64,000 bases of DNA from Lysobacter firmicutimachus (GTDB taxonomy: Bacteria; Pseudomonadota; Gammaproteobacteria; Xanthomonadales; Xanthomonadaceae), in NCBI RefSeq assembly GCF_037027445.1, contig NZ_JBANDL010000002.1, positions 4,092,001 through 4,156,000 on the forward strand, written 5' to 3'. A program made the position numbers and the translations under genes. Every line of letters begins with the position of its first letter. Positions within the stretch are counted from its first letter, which is position 1. The notes under the pieces are model-generated. The model saw nothing but the letters and a program-made list of their open reading frames with translations, made no database searches and had not been told where the DNA came from. Below, piece by piece: positions 1 to 8,295 of the stretch.

Positions 1-584
1 CCCTTGGGCTTGAGCGTACCGACCACCGTGAACGGCACTCGCCCCAGGCGCACGGTCTGGCCGATCGCGTCCTCGTCGCCGAACAGTTCGCGGCGCACGG
101 TTTCGCCGAGGATCACCGACTTGGTGCCGCTGCCGTAGTCGCGCGCTTCGAACGCTGCGCCGGAGGCGATGCTCCAACCGTTGATGTCGAAGAAATCCGC
201 CTGCACGCCCTGCCACTGGGTTGACCAGTTGTTCTCGGCGTACACCGCCTGGGTGCCGCCGCGCAGCGAGGCGGCGACGTACTGGACCTCGCCGATCTCG
301 TTGCGGATCGACTCGGCGTCGGCTTCGGTCAGGGTGAAGAAGCTCGACGCGCTCAGGCGCACGCCGCCGGCGCCGCGGCCGCCGCCGCCCGAGCTGATGT
401 CGAGCCGGTTCGAGCCCAACCCGGACACCAGCTTGTCGATTTCCGACTGGGTGCCCTGGCCGACCGAGACCATCACGATCACCGCGGCGATGCCGATGAT
501 CACGCCCAGCGAGGTCAGCGCGCTGCGCAGCCAATTGCCTCGCAGAGCGAACACCGCCGTACGCAGCACTTCCAGGAAGTTCAT
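1..584 (-). CDS. MacB-like ABC transporter permease (partial, C-terminus beyond window)
   Basis: Inner-membrane permease subunit of a MacAB-type efflux or lipoprotein-export ABC system. Reading back from the ATG at 584 gives MNFLEVLRTAVFALRGNWLR, then a hydrophobic segment (SALTSLGVIIGIAAVIVMVS, about residues 21-40) typical of the first transmembrane helix of FtsX/MacB permeases. A periplasmic region follows, with a Gly-rich loop and a MacB_PCD-like stretch (VILGETVRRELFGDEDAIGQ). Only about 194 residues lie in the window; the remaining helices are missing because the gene runs off the left edge. The start codon overlaps the stop of the ATPase gene by four bases (ATGA), so the two are translationally coupled. 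Unlike E. coli MacB, the ATPase is a separate protein. Substrate unknown. Confidence 0.88.
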   Translation of the reverse strand, partial: MNFLEVLRTAVFALRGNWLRSALTSLGVIIGIAAVIVMVSVGQGTQSEIDKLVSGLGSNRLDISSGGGGRGAGGVRLSASSFFTLTEADAESIRNEIGEVQYVAASLRGGTQAVYAENNWSTQWQGVQADFFDINGWSIASGAAFEARDYGSGTKSVILGETVRRELFGDEDAIGQTVRLGRVPFTVVGTLKPK

Positions 585-1288
585 GCGCCGGCCTCCTGCT
601 CGTGCAGCTCGCCGTCGCGCATGACGAAGGTGCGGCCGGCATGCGCGGCCACGTCCGGGTCGTGGGTGATCAGCACCACGGTGTGGTCTTCGGCTTGCAG
701 GCGCTTGAACAGAGCCAGGATCTCCTCGCCGGTGCGGGTATCGAGCGCACCGGTGGGTTCGTCGGCGAGCAGGATCGGCGGCCGGTTGATCAGCGCGCGG
801 GCGATCGCCACGCGCTGCTGCTGACCGCCGGACAACTCGCTCGGCCGATGTCCGGCGCGACCGCCCAGGCCGACCGCTTCCAGCGCCGCCTGGGCGCGCT
901 GCAGGCGTTCATCGCGCGGCACGTTGGCATAGCCCATCGGCATCGCCACGTTTTCCAATGCGTTCATGCGCGGCAACAGGTTGAAGCCCTGGAACACGAA
1001 ACCGATCTTGTCGCGGCGCAGGATCGCGCGCGCTTCCGCGTCCAGGCTGGCGACGTCGACGCCGTCGCACAGGTAGCTGCCGCTGCTGGGTGTATCCAGG
1101 CAGCCGATCAGGTTCATCAGGGTCGACTTGCCCGAACCCGACGGCCCCATGATCGCGACGAACTCGCCGCGCGCGATCGTCAGGTCGACACCGTGCAAGG
1201 CGATCACCTCGGCCTCGCTGCCGGGCGAATAGACCTTGCCCAGGCCGCGGGTTTCGATGACCGGATGCGCGTCGGCGACCTCGCTCAT
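581..1288 (-). CDS. MacB-type ABC transporter ATP-binding protein
   Basis: Cytoplasmic ATPase of the efflux operon, 235 residues. It starts MSEVADAHPVIETRGLGKVY. Walker A is GPSGSGKST, the signature is LSGGQQQRVAIARAL and Walker B is ILLADEPTGALD, the classic LolD/MacB subgroup (the Q-loop region reads GFVFQGFNLLPRMNALENV). The start at 1288 overlaps the stop of the membrane fusion protein gene by four bases, and its own stop overlaps the start of the permease gene. The order fusion protein-ATPase-permease is the usual three-gene version of MacAB. The translation can be read upstream through another frame as far as 3025, but those extra residues are an arginine-rich out-of-frame shadow of the fusion protein gene. 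Confidence 0.95.
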   Translation of the reverse strand: MSEVADAHPVIETRGLGKVYSPGSEAEVIALHGVDLTIARGEFVAIMGPSGSGKSTLMNLIGCLDTPSSGSYLCDGVDVASLDAEARAILRRDKIGFVFQGFNLLPRMNALENVAMPMGYANVPRDERLQRAQAALEAVGLGGRAGHRPSELSGGQQQRVAIARALINRPPILLADEPTGALDTRTGEEILALFKRLQAEDHTVVLITHDPDVAAHAGRTFVMRDGELHEQEAGA

Positions 1289-2868
1289 GGGCCGGTGCGT
1301 CCGCTGCCGACCACGATCTCGTCGCCTTCGCGCACGTTGCCGGAGACCTCGGTCCAGCTGCCGTCGCTGGCGCCGACCCGCACCACCACCGGCTCGGGCT
1401 TGCCGCCGGCCAGCTTGTACAGCGGCACTCGGCGCGCGGTCACCAGGTTGGCGATCTCGGCGTCCCAGCGTGCGCGCTGGCCGTCGTCGAGCAGGCTGCG
1501 GAAAGCGCCGAACTGCTGATTGAAGCGTTCCAGCATGCGCTGGCGCGCGGCGCCGGACATGGCGCCGCCGTTGCGGTTGCGATTGTTGTTGCCGCCCCCG
1601 CCGCCCGGCCCGCGGCCGCCGCCGATGATGATCGGCGCGCCGCCGCCCGGCGGTCCGCCCGCGCTCGCCGCCGGCGCCGCGCTGCGCGCGGCCATGCGCT
1701 GCTTCATCTGCGCCAGCGCGGCGTCGAATGCGGCCTGCTGCTGCGCGTTCAACTTCAGCGCCTGCGCGACCTGCGGCAGGTCGTTGCCGAGACCGCCGCG
1801 CACGCCGCCGTTCGGGCCGGCATTGCCGGCGCCGGCGGCGTCTTCGTCGGCCGGCTTGTAGCGCAGCGCGGCGTTGCTGACCCGCAGCACGTCGTCGCGG
1901 CGGCTGACCTCGATCTCGGCGTTGGCGGTCATGCCCGGCAGCAGCGCGCCGTCGGGGTTGTCGACCGAGACCACCACCGGATAGGTGATGACGTTGCTGG
2001 TATTGGTCGCCGACAGCCGTACCTGCTGCACTTGCCCGCGGAAACGGCGATCGGGGAAGGAATCGACGGTGAAGTTCACGCCCTGGCCGGCCTTGACCTG
2101 GCCGATGTCGGCCTCGTCGATGGCCAGCACGATTTCCATTTTCGACAAGTCTTCGGCGATCTGGAACAGCACCGGCGACTGCAGGCTCGCGGCCACGGTC
2201 TGGCCGGGCTCGACGCTGCGGGTCAGGACCACGCCGTCGACCGGCGCGCGGATCACCGTGCGCTGCAGATTGAGGCGGGTGGTCTGGGTCGAGGCGATCT
2301 GCTGCTCGATCTGGGCCTGGGCGCCGTTGAGCTGGGCCCGCGCCTGGTCGCGCGCGGCGCGGGCCAGGTCGGCATCGCTGCGCGAGACCAGTTGCTTGGC
2401 CGCCAGTTCGGACTTGCGCTGGTAATCGAGTTCGGCATTGCGCAAGGTCGCCTGGGCGGTGGCGAGGCTGGCGCGCGCGTTCTGGATCTGCGCCGAACCC
2501 TGGGCGATCTGCGCCTCGTAGGTGGCCGGGTCGATGCGCGCGATCACCTGGCCCTTGCTGACCCGGTCGTTGTAGTCGACCAGCACCTCGGTGACTTGCC
2601 CGGAGATCTGGCTGCCCACGTCGACGGTCGAGATCGCCGCCAGCGCGCCGGTGGCCGAGATCGCCACGCGGATGTCGCCGCGCTCGATCTTGGCGGTGCG
2701 ATAGGCTCCGGCGGCCTCCGCCGCGCTCTGCTTGCGGTAGTAGTACCAGCCGCTGCCGGCCAGCGCCGCCGCCACCGCCGCGATCAGCAGCCGTTGCGGC
2801 CAGGGCGATTTGCGCGGCCGCGCAGTCGGAGTCGGGCGGGACGGGGGGGACGGCTTGGCTGCGCTCAT
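1285..2868 (-). CDS. MacA-like periplasmic membrane fusion protein with LTXXQ-like insert
   Basis: Periplasmic adaptor linking the inner-membrane ABC pump to an outer-membrane channel, 527 residues. Residues 1-25 are a basic cytoplasmic tail, about 27-42 a transmembrane anchor (LLIAAVAAALAGSGWYYY). A barrel-sandwich half (VGSQISGQVTEVLVDYNDRV) is followed by a long alpha-helical hairpin (about 120-205, rich in Ala, Gln, Arg), the second lipoyl half (RTVIRAPVDGVVLTRSVEPG) and a beta-barrel domain to about 335. Residues 340-482 are an unusual insert before the final membrane-proximal strand (VPLYKLAGGKPEPVVVRVG). The insert holds a Gly/Asn-rich linker flanked by two helical pieces, LNAQQQAAFDAAL and LDDGQRARWDAEI, resembling the LTXXQ motifs of CpxP/Spy-type proteins. 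MacA homologues of usual length (about 370-400 residues) lack it. First gene of the operon; the upstream two-component pair is a plausible regulator. Confidence 0.9.
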   Translation of the reverse strand: MSAAKPSPPSRPTPTARPRKSPWPQRLLIAAVAAALAGSGWYYYRKQSAAEAAGAYRTAKIERGDIRVAISATGALAAISTVDVGSQISGQVTEVLVDYNDRVSKGQVIARIDPATYEAQIAQGSAQIQNARASLATAQATLRNAELDYQRKSELAAKQLVSRSDADLARAARDQARAQLNGAQAQIEQQIASTQTTRLNLQRTVIRAPVDGVVLTRSVEPGQTVAASLQSPVLFQIAEDLSKMEIVLAIDEADIGQVKAGQGVNFTVDSFPDRRFRGQVQQVRLSATNTSNVITYPVVVSVDNPDGALLPGMTANAEIEVSRRDDVLRVSNAALRYKPADEDAAGAGNAGPNGGVRGGLGNDLPQVAQALKLNAQQQAAFDAALAQMKQRMAARSAAPAASAGGPPGGGAPIIIGGGRGPGGGGGNNNRNRNGGAMSGAARQRMLERFNQQFGAFRSLLDDGQRARWDAEIANLVTARRVPLYKLAGGKPEPVVVRVGASDGSWTEVSGNVREGDEIVVGSGRTGP

Positions 2869-3082
2869 GTGGCTGATTTCGAGAGTTATGCAGGCGCCAA
2901 CGCACCAGGCTGAATGCGGTTGACAGCGGCGCGGTCGGCGACGGCGGCACGGACGCGGCGGCGCAGCGACGGTTCAGCCGGATCGACGCGGCGATAGCGT
3001 CGCGCCCACGCGCGATTCTGCCCAAGGATTCGCGCCGCGGCGAAACCGTCGCACGGGCCGGCGCCCACCGGGTGCGCGTCGT

Positions 3083-4405
3083 TCAGAGTTCGGGCCGGCG
3101 CGGCGGCGGGCCGAAGCTGACGGTGGCGCTGCCGGGACGGAAGCGGATCACCGCGGTGGTGCCCTGGCCGGGTGCGCTGGTCAGGGTCACCGGCCAGCCG
3201 AAACGCTCGCCCAGCCGGCGCACGATCGACAGGCCCATGCCTTTGCCGTCGCCGGAGGAGAAATCGGCGCGGTAGAACGGGGTGAAGGCCTTGGTCAGCG
3301 TCTCCACCGACATGCCGATGCCGGTGTCGCGGATCTCGATGCTGTCGCGGCTCAGGCGCACGTCGATGCGGCCCTGGTCGGTGAAGCGCACCGCATTGCT
3401 GAGCAGGTTGCCGATCATCACCCCCAGCGCGTGCGGCGGCGCGACCAGGCGCGGCCCGCCTTCGTCGTACAGGTGCAGCTCGACCGGCTTGCCGTTGAGC
3501 AGGGGCAGCAGCCGCTCCATTTCGTTGTCGACGATGTCGCGCACCGCGAACTCCTCCGACTGCGGCTCGACGTCGGACTCGCGGGCCAGGATCAGGAAGG
3601 CGTCGATCACCGCCTCCATGTCGCGGCCGGCGCGCTGCACCCGCAGCAGCGAACGCTGCGCGCGCACCGGGGTGTCGGGGTCGGCCAGCATCAGGTCGGT
3701 GGCGACCCGGATCACGGTCAGCGGAGTGCGCAGCTCGTGGCTGGCGTCGCGGGTGAAGTCGCGCTCGCGCTGGACGAAATCGCTGACCCGCTCGGCCAGG
3801 CCGCTGAGCGCGCTCGACAACCGGCGCACTTCGCTGCCGGGGTCGTAGGGGAATTTGATCGGCTCGATCAGGCTGGTGTCGGGGTCGCGCGGGTCCCATT
3901 GGCTGACCACGTTGGCCAGCCAGCTCACCGGCGAGACCAGGCGCTTGGAGGTGCGGTAGGTATGCCAGGAAATCAGGTAGGTGGTCAGCAGCGAGAACAG
4001 CAGCGAGAACAGGCCGGTGTAGAGAATCGCCTCGTCGATCAGGTCGGTGGCGTAGATCATGTAGAAGGTGCCGGCCTCGCGCCGGTCCACCAGCACCACC
4101 CGGCCGCCGCCGGGCAGGTTGTGCAGCCCCGAATCCACGTTGCGGATGCCCAGCGGCAGCTGCGAGTCGTTGCCGCCGGCGGGGACGAAGTGGCCGCGCG
4201 TGGTCGAGGTCCGCGGCAAGGGGTAGTTCGGGTCGCGCTCGCGCCCGGCCCAGTAGTCGTCGGCCTCGCGCTGCATGCGCTGCTCGAGCACCACGTGGCG
4301 CACAGCCAACCCCGCCAGGAGAATGCCCAGCGTGATCGCGACGCTGCCGATCAAGGCTTGCAGGATGAATGCAAGCTTGATCTTGCGCGGTAACCCTTGC
4401 GGCAC
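3083..4405 (-). CDS. Two-component sensor histidine kinase
   Basis: Membrane sensor kinase, 440 residues from a GTG start at 4405. TM1 is at about residues 10-32 (LAFILQALIGSVAITLGILL). A periplasmic sensor loop of roughly 95 residues follows, then TM2 at about 128-150 (LYTGLFSLLFSLLTTYLISW) and a HAMP-like linker. The dimerisation/phosphoacceptor box is DFTRDASHELRTPLTVIR with its His near residue 223. The catalytic domain has an N box (IGNLLSNAVRFT), G1 (RDTGIGMS) and G2 (GKGMGLSIVRRL). It sits 12 bases after the response regulator gene on the same strand, so the two form an operon. The downstream MacAB-like genes start 215 bases later on the same strand and may be its target. The sensed signal cannot be read from the sequence. 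Confidence 0.92.
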   Translation of the reverse strand: MPQGLPRKIKLAFILQALIGSVAITLGILLAGLAVRHVVLEQRMQREADDYWAGRERDPNYPLPRTSTTRGHFVPAGGNDSQLPLGIRNVDSGLHNLPGGGRVVLVDRREAGTFYMIYATDLIDEAILYTGLFSLLFSLLTTYLISWHTYRTSKRLVSPVSWLANVVSQWDPRDPDTSLIEPIKFPYDPGSEVRRLSSALSGLAERVSDFVQRERDFTRDASHELRTPLTVIRVATDLMLADPDTPVRAQRSLLRVQRAGRDMEAVIDAFLILARESDVEPQSEEFAVRDIVDNEMERLLPLLNGKPVELHLYDEGGPRLVAPPHALGVMIGNLLSNAVRFTDQGRIDVRLSRDSIEIRDTGIGMSVETLTKAFTPFYRADFSSGDGKGMGLSIVRRLGERFGWPVTLTSAPGQGTTAVIRFRPGSATVSFGPPPRRPEL

Positions 4406-4417
4406 GGTGTCGATACG

Positions 4418-5128
4418 TCAGTCCGGCGGCTGCGAGATGTCCGCAACGCGGTAACCGGCGCTCTGCACCGTATGCAGCAGTTGCTTGTCGAAGGGCTTGT
4501 CGATGGTCTTGCGCAGGTTGTAGAGGTGGCTGCGCAGCGTATCGGAATCGGGCAGGCCGTTGCCCCAGATCTCGCGTTCGATCTCCTGCCGGCTGACCAC
4601 GCGCGGCGATTCGCGCATCAGGATGGTCAACAGGCGCAGCCCGATCGGCGAGAGCTGCAGTTCGCTGCCGCCGCGGGTGACCCGCAGGCTGGCCGGGTCC
4701 AGCACCAGGTCGGCGACCTTCAGCACCTCGCCGCCGACCTGGCGGCGTTCGCGCCGGATCAGGGCGCGCAGGCGCGCTTCCAGTTCCTGGATCGCGAACG
4801 GCTTGGTCAGGTAGTCGTCGGCGCCGGCGCTGAGGCCGGTCAGCTTCTCGTCCAGGGTGTCGCGTGCGGTCAGCATCAGCACCGGGGTCGACTTGCGGGC
4901 TTCTTCGCGCAGCTTCTTGCAGACCTCGATCCCGTCCATACGCGGCAGCATCAGGTCGAGCACCACCACGTCGTAACTGTTCTCGGTGGCGAGCCGGTAG
5001 CCGTCCACGCCGTCGGCGGCGTAATCGACTTCGAAACCGCGGCTTTCCAGGTATTCGCCGACCATTTCGGAGATGTTGCGGTTGTCTTCGACGATGAGGA
5101 CCAGGCCCCCGTCTCTCGTACCCTGCAT
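4418..5128 (-). CDS. OmpR/PhoB-family response regulator
   Basis: Cytoplasmic transcription factor, 236 residues, partner of the histidine kinase encoded just downstream. The receiver domain (about 8-125) shows the acidic pocket VEDN, the phospho-acceptor Asp in VVVLDLMLPRMDG, the conserved Thr in LMLTARD and Lys in YLTKPF. The C-terminal winged-helix domain (about 135-230) carries the recognition region ESPRVVSRQEIEREIWG followed by SDTLRSHLYNLRKTIDKPF, as in OmpR/PhoB proteins. The ATG at 5128 is preceded by a GGAGAGG Shine-Dalgarno sequence. The 104 bases between this start and the divergent DUF486 gene must hold the promoters of both. Confidence 0.94.
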   Translation of the reverse strand: MQGTRDGGLVLIVEDNRNISEMVGEYLESRGFEVDYAADGVDGYRLATENSYDVVVLDLMLPRMDGIEVCKKLREEARKSTPVLMLTARDTLDEKLTGLSAGADDYLTKPFAIQELEARLRALIRRERRQVGGEVLKVADLVLDPASLRVTRGGSELQLSPIGLRLLTILMRESPRVVSRQEIEREIWGNGLPDSDTLRSHLYNLRKTIDKPFDKQLLHTVQSAGYRVADISQPPD

Positions 5129-5232
5129 ACAGCCTCTCCATTCCTTCAGTTTTGTGAAGGTTGCCTTCGCCAGGGTGGACGGCCCGTGAAGGCCCCCGCT
5201 ACGCTGGACGACCCTTCTTGCGACCCCGCCGC

Positions 5233-5574
5233 ATGCTCGCCGACCGCCTGTATCCGATCCTGCTGTTGCTCGGATCGAATATCTTCATGACTTTCGCCTG
5301 GTATGGACATCTCAAGTACAAGTCCTCGCCGCTCACCGTCGCGATCGCGGTCAGCTGGGGCATCGCCCTGTTCGAATATTGCCTGCAGGTGCCGGCCAAC
5401 CGGCTCGGCAGCGCGGTGTACTCGGCGCCGCAGCTCAAGGGCATGCAGGAGGTCATCACCCTGCTGGTCTTCGCCGGCTTCTCGGCCTGGTACCTCGGCG
5501 AGCCCTTGAAGTGGAACCACTGGGCCGGCTTCGCCCTGATCGTGGTCGCGGCCTGGCTGATCTTCCTCGACTGA
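5233..5574 (+). CDS. DUF486 / DMT-like small membrane protein
   Basis: A 113-residue integral membrane protein with four predicted hydrophobic helices (YPILLLLGSNIFMTFAWYGH; VAIAVSWGIALFEYCLQVPA; EVITLLVFAGFSAWYLGEPL; AGFALIVVAAWLIFLD). It matches the compact DUF486 family (COG3169), which resembles half of a drug/metabolite transporter; the conserved FEY..QVPANR and E..K.NH patterns are present. The function of the family is not established. The reading frame is open from 5161, but the ATG at 5233 gives the standard family N-terminus (MLADRLYPILLLLGSNIFM). It is divergent from the response regulator gene and convergent with the next gene, with only 12 bases between the stop codons. Confidence 0.88.
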   Translation: MLADRLYPILLLLGSNIFMTFAWYGHLKYKSSPLTVAIAVSWGIALFEYCLQVPANRLGSAVYSAPQLKGMQEVITLLVFAGFSAWYLGEPLKWNHWAGFALIVVAAWLIFLD

Positions 5575-5590
5575 GCCCGCCGCGGCTCAG
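5571..5590. terminator. Palindrome spanning both stop codons of convergent genes
   Basis: CTGAGCC at 5571-5577 pairs with GGCTCAG at 5584-5590 around a six-base loop. The TGA stop of the plus-strand DUF486 gene lies in the left arm and the TGA stop (read as TCA) of the minus-strand gene in the right arm. There is no T-run, so it may be a weak bidirectional terminator or simply a compact end. Confidence 0.4.
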
Positions 5591-6177
5591 GGCCCGCACC
5601 ACGACTCCACCCGCACGGGCTCCTGCCAGCGCCCGGCCGGGCTGACCAGGCTCAGGTGCCCGACCCATACGCTGCGCGTGCTCGCCCCGTCCGTCGCCGC
5701 GCGCGCCCGACGCAGGCGCGCGGGCGCCACCTCGGTCCAGGCGCCGTCGTTCTCCACCCACAGGCGCGGCGCGCGCAGGCGCAGGGTCGCCGAGACGCCC
5801 TGCCTGGGCGCCGACCAGCGCAGCAGCGTCTCGCCGCTCAGCGCGGCGCTTTCGACGTCGTCGGCCGGCGGCACGCGGGGCAGCGCCAACGGCCGTCCGC
5901 CCAGGGACAGGTACAGGGTCGGCCAGCGGTCGAGGTCGGCGAGTTCGTCGTCGGCGCTGCGCCAGATCGTCGCGATCGTGTCCTCGCCGCCGTCGGCGCG
6001 CGGGTTCTCGCCGACGAGGCGGATCGAGACGAGGGGGCAGGTCTTGCTGTCCATCGCCTCGGCCAGCCAGGCGGACTTGCGCATCGGCCGGTCCGGCGCC
6101 GCGGCCGGCATGGCCGCCGGCGACAGCGACGGCAGCGCGGCCAGGAGCAGCGCCCAACAGCAAAGCCTCGATTTCAT
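5587..6177 (-). CDS. Exported protein of unknown function
   Basis: A 196-residue protein with a clear Sec signal peptide (MKSRLCCWALLLAALPSLSPA, cleavage probably after an Ala near residue 21-24). The mature part has no motif I recognise. It contains two cysteines (KTCPLVSIRL, and the penultimate region ESWCGP) that could form a disulfide, and a beta-rich, arginine-rich pattern. The ATG at 6177 is the natural start because it opens the signal peptide. It stands between the DUF486 gene (convergent) and the Mpo1-like gene (same strand, 55 bases upstream). Probably periplasmic; no function assigned. Confidence 0.72.
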   Translation of the reverse strand: MKSRLCCWALLLAALPSLSPAAMPAAAPDRPMRKSAWLAEAMDSKTCPLVSIRLVGENPRADGGEDTIATIWRSADDELADLDRWPTLYLSLGGRPLALPRVPPADDVESAALSGETLLRWSAPRQGVSATLRLRAPRLWVENDGAWTEVAPARLRRARAATDGASTRSVWVGHLSLVSPAGRWQEPVRVESWCGP

Positions 6178-6232
6178 CGCGATCGTCCTTGAAGGCGCCG
6201 CCGCAGGCCCGCGCGCGGCGGCCGACGGCGGC

Positions 6233-6538
6233 TCAGAATTTGATCCTGCCGGTCAGGATGTCCTTGAACATCGCCCAGTCGCCGACGAAGGAATACAACG
6301 GGTGCTTGAACGTCGCCGGCCGGTTCTTCTCGAAGAAGAAATGACCGACCCAGGCGAAGCCGTAGCCGCACACCAACGCCGCCAGCAACAGCCACGGCCG
6401 CCCCTGCGCGATCGCCAGCGCGACCAGCAGCAACACCCCGCAGCTGCCGACGAAGTGCAGCCGGCGGCTGGTGCGGTTGCTGTGTTCGCTGAGATAGAAC
6501 GGATAGAACTCGCGGAAACTGGCGAAGCGGTTGGCCAT
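6233..6538 (-). CDS. Mpo1-like / DUF962 family membrane protein
   Basis: A 101-residue protein starting MANRFASFREFYPFYLSEH, the typical opening of the DUF962/Mpo1-like family, followed by the conserved HSNRTSRRLHFVGS, two hydrophobic helices (CGVLLLVALAIAQ; LLLAALVCGYGFAWVGHFFF) and the signature GHFFFEKNRPATFKHPLYSFVGD split over residues 60-85. The yeast relative Mpo1 is an Fe(II)-dependent dioxygenase of fatty-acid alpha-oxidation; the conserved histidines here are consistent with a metal site, but activity in bacteria is inferred only. The frame is open upstream to 6631, but the ATG at 6538 gives the family-length protein. Confidence 0.88.
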   Translation of the reverse strand: MANRFASFREFYPFYLSEHSNRTSRRLHFVGSCGVLLLVALAIAQGRPWLLLAALVCGYGFAWVGHFFFEKNRPATFKHPLYSFVGDWAMFKDILTGRIKF

Positions 6539-6635
6539 GGTCCCCTCCCGGCATTGGCGTATCGCACTGCCTGCCGCGATCCTGAACCGCCGCGGGCCGC
6601 GGATCAAGCGCCGCTGCGCCGGGCGGAGCAAGCGC

Positions 6636-7472
6636 TCAGTCGTCGCGTTCGGCGCGCTTGGCCTGATCCCAATAAGCGTCCTGGCCTTCCAGCGGCAGTT
6701 CGGCCAACGACAGGCCGTCCTGCGCGGCCAGCGTCTCCATGCTGCGGAAGCGGCGTTCGAACTTGAGGTTGGCGCGGCGCATGGCGGCGCCGACGTCGAC
6801 CTTGCCGTGGCGGGCGAGGTTGGCGCAGACGAACAGCAGGTCGCCGATCTCCTCCTCCAGGCGATCGCGCGCTTCGGCGTCGTCCGGCGCGGCGGCGACC
6901 GCGTCGAACTCCACCCGCACTTCCTCGATCTCTTCGTGCAATTTGGCGATCACCGGACGCACGTCGGGCCAGTCGAAGCCGACCGTGGCGGCGCGCTTCT
7001 GCAGCTTCACCGCGCGCTGCCATTCCGGCAGGCCGCGGGCGATGCCGGCCAGCACCGAGGTGTCGGCTTCGCCGGAGGCTTCGCGCTCGCGCCGCTTCTG
7101 CTCTTCCCAGGCCACGGTCTGCGCCTCGGCGTCCTCGAAGCTGGCGTCGCCGAACACGTGCGGATGGCGGCGCACCATCTTGTCGCTGATCGCCGCGACC
7201 ACGTCGTCGAAAGCGAACGCGCCCTGCTCCTCGGCCATGCGCGCGTGGAACACCACTTGCAGCAGCAGATCGCCGAGTTCGTCCTTGAGCGAGGCCAGGT
7301 CCTGGCGATCGATCGCATCGGCGACCTCGTAGGCCTCCTCGATCGTGTACGGGGCGATGGTGGCGAAGGTCTGCTCGAGATCCCAGGGGCAACCGCCCTC
7401 GCGATCGCGCAGACGGGCCATGATCGCCAGCAGGCCGGCGATGCCGGGCGGCAGGTTCAATACTTCAGCCAT
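6636..7472 (-). CDS. mazG: Nucleoside triphosphate pyrophosphohydrolase MazG
   Basis: Cytoplasmic house-cleaning enzyme that hydrolyses NTPs and dNTPs to the monophosphate and pyrophosphate; 278 residues, close to the usual 260-280 of two-domain MazG. The N-terminal domain has GGCPWDLEQTF, YTIEEAYEVADAI and LKDELGDLLLQVVFHARMAEE, giving the metal-binding EExxE and ExxxD set. A second, weaker copy appears toward the C-terminus (LHEEIEEVRVEFD, RLEEEIGDLLFVCANLARH). The ATG at 7472 gives MAEVLNLPPG; it overlaps the end of the cysQ gene by eight bases. The run nudE-cysQ-mazG is one overlapping minus-strand operon of nucleotide-hydrolysing enzymes. Confidence 0.95.
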   Translation of the reverse strand: MAEVLNLPPGIAGLLAIMARLRDREGGCPWDLEQTFATIAPYTIEEAYEVADAIDRQDLASLKDELGDLLLQVVFHARMAEEQGAFAFDDVVAAISDKMVRRHPHVFGDASFEDAEAQTVAWEEQKRREREASGEADTSVLAGIARGLPEWQRAVKLQKRAATVGFDWPDVRPVIAKLHEEIEEVRVEFDAVAAAPDDAEARDRLEEEIGDLLFVCANLARHGKVDVGAAMRRANLKFERRFRSMETLAAQDGLSLAELPLEGQDAYWDQAKRAERDD

Positions 7473-8295
7473 CGAGCCACTCCTTCCACGGCAGACCGCG
7501 GTCGCCGAGGGCGACGAAGTCGCCGTTGAGAACATGCGCGCGCTGGTTGTAGCGGAACGGACGCCCCTGCGGATCGACCAGCGCGCCGCCGGCGGCCTCG
7601 AGCACGCATTGGCCGGCGGCCGTATCCCATTCGCTGGTCGGGCCGAAGCGCGGATACAGGTCCAGTTCGCCCTCGGCGATGCGGCAGAATTTCAGCGACG
7701 AACCGAGGCTGACCATGCGGATGCCGTCCGGCGCGGCGCGGTGCGCGCGGACCATGAATTGTTCGCTGTGCTCGCTGAAATGCGAGCGGCTGGCGGCCAC
7801 CCGCAGCGGCCGCGCCGCCGGCGACCGCACCCGGATCTCGTGCTCGGCGTCGCCGTCGCGACGATAGGCCGGGCCGCCGCGCTGGGCGTGCCACAGCGCG
7901 CCGCCGACCGGCGCCAGCACCAGGCCGAACACCGGCACGCCGTCGTCGATCAGGGCCAGGTTGACCGAGAACTCGCCGTTGCGCTTGACGAACTCGCGGG
8001 TGCCGTCGAGCGGGTCGACCAGCCACAGCCGCGGCCAGGCGCGACGTTGTTCGAAACCGACTTCGTGCGCGGATTCTTCCGACAGCACGGGAATGTCCGG
8101 GGTCAGTTCGGCCAGGCCGTCGAGAATCAGATGGTGCGCGGCCAGATCGGCCGCGGTGACCGGCGAGGCGTCGGACTTGCGCTCGACTTCGAACTCGCCG
8201 TCGTAGACCTGCAGGATGGCCGCGGCCGCGGCGCGGGCGATCGCGATCGCGCCCTCTACCTGAGCCGCGGACAGCAGCGGCGCGGCCGCCGTCAT
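7465..8295 (-). CDS. cysQ: 3'(2'),5'-bisphosphate nucleotidase CysQ
   Basis: Mg2+-dependent phosphatase of the inositol monophosphatase family that removes 3'-phosphoadenosine 5'-phosphate, a by-product of sulfate assimilation; 276 residues. Key motifs: SDASPVTAADLAAH (N-terminal metal/substrate region), LSEESA (metal-binding Glu), WLVDPLDGTREF (DPLDGT signature) and the C-terminal TSEWDTAAGQCVLEAAGG with the last metal-binding Asp. The ATG at 8295 overlaps the nudE stop by four bases, which selects it over upstream in-frame positions (open to 8421). Middle gene of the nudE-cysQ-mazG operon. Confidence 0.95.
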   Translation of the reverse strand: MTAAAPLLSAAQVEGAIAIARAAAAAILQVYDGEFEVERKSDASPVTAADLAAHHLILDGLAELTPDIPVLSEESAHEVGFEQRRAWPRLWLVDPLDGTREFVKRNGEFSVNLALIDDGVPVFGLVLAPVGGALWHAQRGGPAYRRDGDAEHEIRVRSPAARPLRVAASRSHFSEHSEQFMVRAHRAAPDGIRMVSLGSSLKFCRIAEGELDLYPRFGPTSEWDTAAGQCVLEAAGGALVDPQGRPFRYNQRAHVLNGDFVALGDRGLPWKEWLDG

